DNA from: DATLWR01 sp035576205
GTDB taxonomy: Bacteria; Pseudomonadota; Zetaproteobacteria; Mariprofundales; Mariprofundaceae
DNA: 20,901 nucleotides
Reading direction: 5' to 3'
Assembly (NCBI GenBank): GCA_035576205.1
Contig: DATLWR010000090.1
Location: forward strand, 1-20,901
Shown here in pieces: positions 15,665 through 20,901 of this stretch. Under the pieces are notes generated by a model. That model ran no database searches. It saw only the letters and a program-made list of their open reading frames with translations, and had not been told where the DNA came from. Every line of letters begins with the position of its first letter. Position 1 is the stretch's first letter. Made by a program: the position numbers and the translations under genes.

Positions 15665-15691
15665 AAAAAGGGCGGCCCGCAGGCCGCCCTT
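15665..15691 (-). terminator. Intrinsic terminator after second cytochrome c gene
   Basis: A perfect 10-base-pair stem (AAGGGCGGCC with GGCCGCCCTT) and CGCA loop lie at 15668-15691, followed on the minus strand by TTTTTGTTTG. It lies 17 bases after the stop codon of copy 2, in the 166-base gap that also holds the copy 1 promoter. Confidence 0.85.
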
Positions 15692-15708
15692 CGGTCTCGC
15701 ATCAACCC

Positions 15709-16074
15709 TTACTTGTTAGCGTTCATGAAGGCGATGACCTCGTCCGCCCTGGCACCAGTCACACCCTGGTTCGGCATGCGTGTGTCACCGACCATATCCT
15801 TCGATTTGTCGATCCACTTGCGCAGATTCTCTTCCGTCCAGGTGATGCCGGAGTTTTTCAGGCCGTCGCTGTACTTGTAGCCCTCCACCTGACCGGCCTG
15901 ACGGCCGACGATGCCAAACAGGTTCGGACCGGTCTTGTTCTTGCCGCCCTGCTCGAACGTATGGCAAACCTTGCACTTACCCTCGGCTCCGGCCATGGCG
16001 GTACCGGCAAACCCGGCAACCACGATCGCAGTTGCGCCCGCCAGCATGGCGACTCGTTTCATCGAAGCTTTCAT
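15709..16074 (-). CDS. Periplasmic monoheme class I cytochrome c, copy 2
   Basis: This 121-residue exported cytochrome is paralogous to its downstream neighbour. The signal peptide ends at AMA (residue 28). The heme motif CKVCH is at 34-38, GPNLFGIVGRQAG at 49-61, and the likely distal ligand is M100 in TRMPN. It aligns with copy 1 without gaps. The stretch from about residue 67 (KYSDGL) to 87 (RKW) is identical, while the signal peptide, the heme region and the last 30 residues differ, so the two may have different partners or potentials. ATG 16074 has a perfect AGGAGG six bases upstream. It has its own promoter (TTGACG/TAATAA) and terminator. It lies after the tRNA-Pro terminator. Confidence 0.95.
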   Translation of the reverse strand: MKASMKRVAMLAGATAIVVAGFAGTAMAGAEGKCKVCHTFEQGGKNKTGPNLFGIVGRQAGQVEGYKYSDGLKNSGITWTEENLRKWIDKSKDMVGDTRMPNQGVTGARADEVIAFMNANK

Positions 16075-16109
16075 GAGAGACCTCCTGTTGATCTCGTTAA
16101 TGGGACATA

Positions 16110-16138
16110 TTATTAAATGCTAATACTGTGGCCGTCAA
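16110..16138 (-). promoter_or_regulatory. Promoter of cytochrome c copy 2
   Basis: The minus strand has TTGACG (16133-16138), a 17-base spacer and TAATAA (16110-16115). The spacer end and -10 (TATTAGCATTTAATAAT) align base for base with the copy 1 promoter except at two positions, at identical spacing. Confidence 0.65.
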
Positions 16139-16184
16139 GCCACATCGAGCATAGCAGATGAACCCACGAAACTTAAGGAAGGAT

Positions 16185-16223
16185 GAAAAAAACATGCTGC
16201 ACGGCCGGAGCCATGCAGCATGT
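16185..16223 (-). terminator. Intrinsic terminator after tRNA-Pro
   Basis: A 10-base-pair stem (ACATGCTGCA with TGCAGCATGT, 16192-16223) has a 12-base loop. On the minus strand it is followed by a T-run of about seven bases. It starts 27 bases after the tRNA-Pro CCA. Confidence 0.8.
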
Positions 16224-16250
16224 CGTTTGGATGTCGGATGACTTGAAAAA

Positions 16251-16327
16251 TGGTCGGGGTGAGAGGGTTCGAACCTCCGACCTTACCGTCCCGAACGGTA
16301 CGCGCTACCAGGCTGCGCTACACCCCG
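16251..16327 (-). tRNA. tRNA-Pro (anticodon CGG)
   Basis: This is a minus-strand cloverleaf of 77 bases. The acceptor CGGGGTG pairs with CACCCCG, discriminator A and an encoded CCA follow. The D-arm is AGCGCAGCCTGGTAGCGC, the anticodon arm CCGTTCGGGACGG gives CGG, and the T-arm is GGTTCGAACCC. It follows ispB by 73 bases and has its own candidate promoter there. Confidence 0.97.
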
Positions 16328-16355
16328 TGTTACCTTCGTCGTGCGAAGGGCGCGC

Positions 16356-16384
16356 ATCTTAGGTCGAAGCGCCCAGCACTGCAA
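16356..16384 (-). promoter_or_regulatory. Candidate tRNA-Pro promoter
   Basis: The minus strand has TTGCAG (16379-16384), a 17-base spacer and TAAGAT (16356-16361), followed by GCGCGCCC. The GC-rich discriminator is typical of tRNA promoters inhibited by ppGpp. The predicted start is about 22 bases before the tRNA. Confidence 0.55.
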
Positions 16385-16400
16385 TCTCTTTGTGAGCCGA

Positions 16401-17390
16401 TTAATAGGGCCGTAAAGCAGAAAAGTCGGCCAGCTCGGCCAGCAGCGTACGCAGCTCGGCAACACCATTTACCGGCAACAGATGTTTCGCCCGCTCGGCA
16501 TAGTCGCGGGCCCGGGCCATGGCATGTTCGGCCCCCTGCTGTTTCAGAACGCGCGAGCGAACCCAATCACGGTCATCACCCTCATAACCGCCGCGCTCGG
16601 CGATCACTTGCACCCGTGCCAAGAGCTCAGGATCCCGGTGCATGGCGTAAATCAGCGGCAGGGTAATCTTGCCCTCTTCCAGATCGTGTCCCACAGGCTT
16701 GCCTGCCACCTCGGCCTCGGCTAGATAATCCAGCGCATCGTCCATCAGCTGGAATGCCACACCGAGGCACATACCGTATTCGGCCATAGCTGCCACGGTT
16801 GCGGCATCCTGGCCGGCGACGTGCGCACCGACCTCGGCCGCCGCCTTGAACAGCACCGCGGTCTTGCGCTCGACCACCTCCAAACACTCGGCCTCGGTCA
16901 TCTCCAGATGGAAGGTGCGGGAAAGCTGCAGCACTTCACCCTCGGCCAACGCATTGGTGACATCGGCCATCAGCTTCAGCATCGCCATGTCGCCGTCGCG
17001 TACCATCATCTGGAAAGCGCGGGAAAAGAGGTAATCGCCCACCAGCACAGAAGCCTGATTGCCCCACACACCATTGGCCGACGGCGCGCCACGCCTCAGT
17101 TCGGCCGAATCGACGACGTCGTCGTGCAGCAGCGATGCAGTGTGGATGAACTCGACGACCACGGACATCGGAATCTGCCGGCCACCGTCGTAACCGAACA
17201 GCCGAGCGGTGAGCAGACAAAGCAGGGGCCGGAAACGCTTGCCGCCGGCATTGACGATATAGTGGCCGATGGCCGGGATCATCATGATGTCGGATTGCAG
17301 ATTTTCGTGGATGCAGGCATCCACGCGCGCCATGTCGGGCTTGCAGAGTTCGAGGGCGCGGCTGAGCGGGGATTCGGTCACTTTGTTCAC
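16401..17390 (-). CDS. ispB: Polyprenyl (octaprenyl-type) diphosphate synthase
   Basis: This trans-prenyltransferase chains isopentenyl units to make the long side chain of quinones. The 329 residues carry GGKRFRP (49-55), the first aspartate-rich motif LLHDDVVD (D90, D91, D94), WGNQASVLVGDYL (about 109-121) and the second aspartate-rich motif QLMDDALDY (D217, D218, D221). GHDLEEGKITLPLIYAM precedes the C-terminal part. Length is normal. Chain length (C40 or other) cannot be told from the sequence. The start is GTG 17390, with a second GTG at 17381 as the alternative; neither has a Shine-Dalgarno. A TTGACG/TACGAT promoter ends only 9 bases upstream. It is divergent from maf, and tRNA-Pro lies downstream. 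Its motifs look more alpha- than betaproteobacterial. Confidence 0.93.
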   Translation of the reverse strand: MNKVTESPLSRALELCKPDMARVDACIHENLQSDIMMIPAIGHYIVNAGGKRFRPLLCLLTARLFGYDGGRQIPMSVVVEFIHTASLLHDDVVDSAELRRGAPSANGVWGNQASVLVGDYLFSRAFQMMVRDGDMAMLKLMADVTNALAEGEVLQLSRTFHLEMTEAECLEVVERKTAVLFKAAAEVGAHVAGQDAATVAAMAEYGMCLGVAFQLMDDALDYLAEAEVAGKPVGHDLEEGKITLPLIYAMHRDPELLARVQVIAERGGYEGDDRDWVRSRVLKQQGAEHAMARARDYAERAKHLLPVNGVAELRTLLAELADFSALRPY

Positions 17391-17399
17391 GGTTCGGGC

Positions 17400-17427
17400 A
17401 TCGTAAGCGACAGGCTCGCGCCGTCAA
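17400..17427 (-). promoter_or_regulatory. Candidate ispB promoter, very short leader
   Basis: The minus strand has TTGACG (17422-17427), a 16-base spacer and TACGAT (17400-17405). The -10 ends 9 bases before the GTG start of ispB, predicting a leader of only two or three bases or none. The -10 matches consensus at four of six positions. Confidence 0.4.
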
Positions 17428-17492
17428 GTTCATGCTCCCGCCAGCGGCGAAATCCCGGATGCATTTCTTTTACACTCATCTAACATGCGGAC

Positions 17493-18068
17493 ATGGAAAT
17501 CATTCTCGCCTCCCGTTCGCCGCGCCGGCTGCAACTGTTGCAGGGTGCCGGACTGGCCGTCGAAGTGCGGCCCTCCCATGTTGATGAATCCGCCCTCCCC
17601 GGCGAAACGGTCGATGCACTCGTGCACAGGCTGGCTCGCAGCAAGGCGCTGACCTGCACGGAAACCTCGGTGCCGGTTATCGCCGCCGACACACTGGTGG
17701 CACTGGACGGCGAGGCGTTGGGTCAGCCGGTCGATCTCGCCGCCGCAAAAATCATGCTGCAGCGTCTCTCCGGTCGCCAGCATGTGGTGGTCAGCGGCGT
17801 CTGCGTACGTCTGGGAGAGAAGATCGAGCAGACCATCGTGCGGACCGAAGTTCGCTTCCGACCGCTCGACGAACGAGAAATCGATATCTACCTGCTGCAC
17901 AACGAGGTTCTGGACAAGGCCGGCGCCTACGCCGTACAGGGAGGTGCTGCCGGCTTCATCGAGGGTATCGACGGGCCACTGGACAATGTCATCGGCCTGC
18001 CGGTCCGGGCCACATTGAACCTCCTGCAACATGTCATGCCGTCACACGCCAGTGGAGCTGCCGCATGA
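17493..18068 (+). CDS. maf: Maf-family nucleotide pyrophosphatase (YhdE type)
   Basis: Maf proteins hydrolyse nucleoside triphosphates such as dTTP and UTP, including modified ones, to the monophosphate and are linked to cell-division arrest. The 191-residue protein has LASRSPRR (5-12), the catalytic-site DTLV with D66, LSGRQHVVVSGVCV (92-105) and DKAGAYAVQGGAAGFI (141-156). A GPLDNVIGLP ending (161-170) follows. The DKAGAY-x-x-QG form points to the YhdE dTTP/UTP group rather than the YceF m7GTP group. ATG 17493 is the only sensible start; its ribosome-binding site is weak. The stop codon overlaps the rng start (ATGA), so it heads a coupled maf-rng-hemW operon. It is divergent from ispB. Confidence 0.93.
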   Translation: MEIILASRSPRRLQLLQGAGLAVEVRPSHVDESALPGETVDALVHRLARSKALTCTETSVPVIAADTLVALDGEALGQPVDLAAAKIMLQRLSGRQHVVVSGVCVRLGEKIEQTIVRTEVRFRPLDEREIDIYLLHNEVLDKAGAYAVQGGAAGFIEGIDGPLDNVIGLPVRATLNLLQHVMPSHASGAAA

Positions 18069-19594
18069 GTACCGAGCTTCTCGTCAATGTCGCACCGTTC
18101 GAAACCCGCATTGCGCGGATCGAGAACGGCCAGGTCGAGGAGCTGTATATCGAACGCGAACGCGAACGCGGCCTGAAAGGCAACATCTACAAGGGGCGTG
18201 TGCAGCGCGTGCTGCCGGGTATCCAGGCCGCCTTCGTCGATATCGGCCTGGAGAAGGCAGGTTTCCTGTACGCCGGCGACATCGTGGGCAGCGATCTCTC
18301 CAACCATGAACTCAATGAAGTACCGGAAGAGAACATGGCGCCGGAATCGGACGAGGACACGACGGCCGTTGCCGTCTCACCGCGCCGCAACGCCCCGCCC
18401 ATCGCCGGCCTGGTCCGCGAAGGCCAGCAGATCCTCGTGCAGGTATCGCGTGATCCGATTGCCTCGAAGGGGCCGCGCCTGACAACCCAGCTGGGACTGG
18501 CCGGCCGTTACCTCGTTTATCTGCCGGAGCTCAACCATATCGGTATCGCCCGCCGCCTGGAGGGGGACAAGGAGCGCAAGCGTCTCCTGGAGATCGGTCA
18601 GCACATCGCACCCGAGAAGGGCGGCATCATCATCCGCACCGTCGCCGAAGGCCATAACGAACCCGAAATGGAACAGGACCTGCAATTCCTGCTGCGCCTG
18701 TGGGCGGATATCCAGAAACGCAGCCAGACTGCAGCACCCGGCACGCTGATCCACAAGGAACTGAACCTGTTCCTGCGCGTCATGCGCGACTACGTCGACG
18801 ACGAGGTCGAGAAAATCCACATCGATTCTCGCGAAGCCTACGAAAGCATGAAGAAGTTCGCGCGCCGCTTCATGCCGGAAGTGGCCAAGCGGCTCTACTA
18901 TTACCCGGGCAACCGGCCGATCTTCGACCTCTACGGTGTGGAGGAAGAGATCAACCGGGCGCTGCAGAAGCGCGTCCCGCTGAAATCGGGCGGTCACATC
19001 ATCATCGACCAGACCGAGGCGCTGGTCGCCATCGACGTCAATTCCGGCTCCTTCGTCGGCTCGCGCAACCTTGAGGAAACCGGTTTCAAGACCAATCTCG
19101 AGGCGGTGCACGAAATCGTGCATCAGCTGCGCCTGCGCAATCTGGGCGGCATCATCGTTGTCGACTTCATCGACATGCAGGAGGAGGAGAACAAGCAGCG
19201 TCTGATGGAGGTGCTGGCCGAGGCGCTGAAACGCGACAAGGCAAAAACCCACATCGCCCAGCTCTCCAGCCTGGGACTCGTCGAGATGACCCGCAAGCGC
19301 ACCCGCGACTCGCTGGGCCGCACGCTGTTGCAGGAGTGCCCCTGCTGCCACGGTACCGGCAGCGCCAAGAGCCCGACCACCGTTTGCTACCAGCTGTTCC
19401 GCGAGGTGGTGGCCGGTGCCCGCGCCTACCCCTGTGAGAAACTACTGGTAGCGGCGCACCCGCAAATCATCGACCTGCTGCTCGGCGAGGAGAGCGACAA
19501 CGTCGCCCGGCTGGAGGAGTTCCTGCGCAAGGAGATCACACTGAAAAGCGACGAGGCATTCGATCCTGGCCATTACGAGGTCGTACTGCTTTGA
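18065..19594 (+). CDS. rng: Ribonuclease G
   Basis: RNase G is an endoribonuclease of the RNase E/G family that matures the 16S rRNA 5' end and degrades some mRNAs. The 509 residues start with the family N-terminus and an S1 domain (about 38-130). The catalytic region has D324 in AIDVNSGSFVG and D367 in VDFIDM, and the zinc-link cysteines C425 and C428 sit in CPCCHGTG. No long C-terminal degradosome scaffold follows, so it is RNase G, not E. Compared with E. coli (489 residues), the loop inside the S1 domain is about 16 residues longer and acidic (around 78-112). ATG 18065 overlaps the maf stop by four bases and the stop abuts hemW (TGATG), indicating translational coupling. Confidence 0.95.
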   Translation: MSTELLVNVAPFETRIARIENGQVEELYIERERERGLKGNIYKGRVQRVLPGIQAAFVDIGLEKAGFLYAGDIVGSDLSNHELNEVPEENMAPESDEDTTAVAVSPRRNAPPIAGLVREGQQILVQVSRDPIASKGPRLTTQLGLAGRYLVYLPELNHIGIARRLEGDKERKRLLEIGQHIAPEKGGIIIRTVAEGHNEPEMEQDLQFLLRLWADIQKRSQTAAPGTLIHKELNLFLRVMRDYVDDEVEKIHIDSREAYESMKKFARRFMPEVAKRLYYYPGNRPIFDLYGVEEEINRALQKRVPLKSGGHIIIDQTEALVAIDVNSGSFVGSRNLEETGFKTNLEAVHEIVHQLRLRNLGGIIVVDFIDMQEEENKQRLMEVLAEALKRDKAKTHIAQLSSLGLVEMTRKRTRDSLGRTLLQECPCCHGTGSAKSPTTVCYQLFREVVAGARAYPCEKLLVAAHPQIIDLLLGEESDNVARLEEFLRKEITLKSDEAFDPGHYEVVLL

Positions 19595-20745
19595 TGCCCC
19601 TGCAGCTCTATGTGCATATCCCCTACTGCCTGCACAAGTGCCATTACTGCGACTTCAACTCCCATGCCGGCAACGATTTCCCGTGGGAAGGCTACCGGGT
19701 GGCACTGCTGGCCGAACTGGAGCACTGGTCGGACCAGGAACAGTTCGCCGGTCGTCGTATCCATTCGGTTTTCTTCGGCGGCGGCACGCCGTCGCTGGCG
19801 CCGCCCAAACTCATCACCGGCATCATCGAGGCAACCAGCGACCGTTTCGGGCTGACCGACGATGCCGAAATCACGCTTGAGGCCAACCCGGGCACCGTGG
19901 ATATCGGCAATTTCCGCGATTACCGGCAGGCTGGCGTCAACCGCCTGTCGATCGGCGTGCAGAGCCTCGATACTGGCCAGCTGCAATGGCTGGAACGCAT
20001 CCACTCGCCCGACGAGGCACTGGCGGCATTCGAGACCGGACGCACGGCCGGATTCACCAACATCAACCTCGACCTGATGTACGGCCTGCCCGGCCAGTCG
20101 GTCGCGAACTGGCTGCAGACCGTGGACACCGTGATCGGCCTCGGCCCGGATCACCTCTCCTGTTACCAGCTGACCATCGAGCCACATACCCGCCTGGCCG
20201 ACATCCATCGGCGGCAACCGCTGCCGCTGCCCGACGACGAGACATCGCTGCAGTTTTTCAGCACCACACGCCAGCGGCTCGCCGAGGCCGGCTACCAGCC
20301 TTACGAAATCTCCAATTTCGCCCGCGCCGGCGCCCATTGCCGCCATAACGACGGCTACTGGCTGTACCATGACTACATCGGCATCGGCGCCGGTGCAGCC
20401 GGCAAATGGGACAGCAGCAACGGCGGCGCGCACCGCTACAGCAACATCCGTTCTCCGGAAACCTATATGTTGCAGGCTCGCCTGCACGGCCAGGCGGTAA
20501 ACAACCATGAGTCGCTCGGCCGCCACATGAGCGCTGCCGAAGCGGTCTGGATGGGACTGCGCCGCCACAGCGGCTTCTCGCGCACCTGGTTCAGCAAGCG
20601 ATTCGGCTTGGATGTACTGGCGATGTTCGGCAGCGAGCTGGAAACATGGCGGCAACTCGGCCACCTGATCGTCGGCAAGGATTCGATCCGGCTCAGCGAA
20701 TCCGGCATCGTCCAGGCCGACAGCATCGCCGCCGATCTCTTCTAG
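19594..20745 (+). CDS. hemW: Radical-SAM heme chaperone HemW
   Basis: HemW is a cytoplasmic radical SAM protein that binds heme and is thought to insert it into respiratory enzymes; many are misannotated as coproporphyrinogen oxidase. The 383 residues have the 4Fe-4S motif C12-x3-C16-x2-C19 in YCLHKCHYCDF, GGGTPS (62-67), a LEANPGT motif and VNRLSIGVQS. A HemN C-terminal region follows, with CRHNDGYW and YIGIGAGAAG. The CxxxCxxC motif lacks the extra cysteine of the CxxxCxxCxC form in true oxygen-independent HemN, supporting HemW. The start ATG 19594 overlaps the rng stop by one base (TGATG); a TTG one codon earlier is possible. It is the last gene of the maf-rng-hemW operon, and no terminator is visible after it. 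Confidence 0.94.
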   Translation: MPLQLYVHIPYCLHKCHYCDFNSHAGNDFPWEGYRVALLAELEHWSDQEQFAGRRIHSVFFGGGTPSLAPPKLITGIIEATSDRFGLTDDAEITLEANPGTVDIGNFRDYRQAGVNRLSIGVQSLDTGQLQWLERIHSPDEALAAFETGRTAGFTNINLDLMYGLPGQSVANWLQTVDTVIGLGPDHLSCYQLTIEPHTRLADIHRRQPLPLPDDETSLQFFSTTRQRLAEAGYQPYEISNFARAGAHCRHNDGYWLYHDYIGIGAGAAGKWDSSNGGAHRYSNIRSPETYMLQARLHGQAVNNHESLGRHMSAAEAVWMGLRRHSGFSRTWFSKRFGLDVLAMFGSELETWRQLGHLIVGKDSIRLSESGIVQADSIAADLF

Positions 20746-20786
20746 ACCGCTTCAACCCATCCTTTCTTCAGCGGCCGACCACCACG

Positions 20787-20901
20787 TTACTTGCGTGGCG
20801 GCATCTCCGGCGGCACGCGGGAAGTCGCTTTCATGGCCCGCTGCAGATCGGTGTAGTGAAACGGCTTGGAGACAAAGGCATCCGGAGCGCGATCGCCGAA
20901 C
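20787..20901 (-). CDS. Response-regulator receiver domain, C-terminal tail (cut by window edge)
   Basis: Only about 38 C-terminal residues are visible. They read ...APDAFVSKPFHYTDLQRAMK and then a Pro-rich end (PPEMPPRK). The FVSKPF segment is the conserved lysine-proline strand of CheY-like receiver domains, where the lysine contacts the phosphoryl group, followed by the last helix. The domain is therefore at the protein's C-terminus, either of a stand-alone regulator or of a hybrid kinase. It is convergent with hemW, with 41 bases between the two stop codons. The reading frame is set from the stop at 20787-20789; the rest lies beyond the window. The identity beyond a receiver domain is unknown. 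Confidence 0.7.
   Translation of the reverse strand, partial: FGDRAPDAFVSKPFHYTDLQRAMKATSRVPPEMPPRK

Overview
The window is a gene-dense, roughly 60% GC stretch of proteobacterial core chromosome. It holds 21 protein genes (two cut by the window ends) and five tRNA genes. There is no sign of a phage, transposon, plasmid or CRISPR array. The gene order is mixed. The tig-clpP-clpX-lon-hupB block and the ypjD-yfjD pair follow the beta/gammaproteobacterial pattern. The ftsE-ftsX pair beside a divergent MJ0042-type zinc-ribbon gene, and the sequence style of IspB, look more alphaproteobacterial. This mix, plus two small periplasmic cytochromes c and a class I fructose-bisphosphatase, would fit a Zetaproteobacterium or another less-sampled proteobacterial lineage. 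That placement is tentative and inferred from order and motifs only.

Layout: 1-1132 (minus) carries ftsE-ftsX, with ftsX cut by the left edge. 1231-2061 (plus) is a membrane-anchored zinc-ribbon protein. 2069-3685 (minus) is ispD-ispF, two steps of the MEP isoprenoid pathway, followed by an unrecognised 144-residue protein. 3824-5933 (plus) is ypjD and a CNNM/CorC-type membrane protein. 5943-7578 (minus) is fbp followed by a 4Fe-4S uracil-DNA glycosylase. 7666-14389 (minus) is a long proteostasis segment, in transcription order tRNA-Lys, tRNA-Leu, tig, clpP, clpX, lon, hupB, tRNA-Val, tRNA-Asp. 14460-16074 (minus) carries a TRIC-family channel and two tandem paralogous cytochromes c. 16251-17390 (minus) is ispB and tRNA-Pro. 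17493-20745 (plus) is a translationally coupled maf-rng-hemW operon. The right edge holds the C-terminal tail of a response-regulator receiver domain.

Functional themes: trigger factor, ClpXP, Lon and HU form a chaperone, protease and nucleoid block. IspD, IspF and IspB supply isoprenoid precursors and the quinone side chain. The YpjD and CNNM proteins, the TRIC channel and the cytochromes belong to the membrane or periplasm.

The strongest unusual signals are in non-coding DNA and in the cytochrome pair. The two cytochrome genes share a 66-base block with one mismatch, near-identical promoters and look-alike terminators. Several genes (the 144-residue protein, ispD, ispB) have promoter-like elements so close to the start codon that leaderless transcripts are predicted. 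Two tRNA genes (Val and Leu) sit just after intrinsic terminators with no visible promoter of their own. I did not find a convincing new multi-gene system; this is mostly ordinary core genome.
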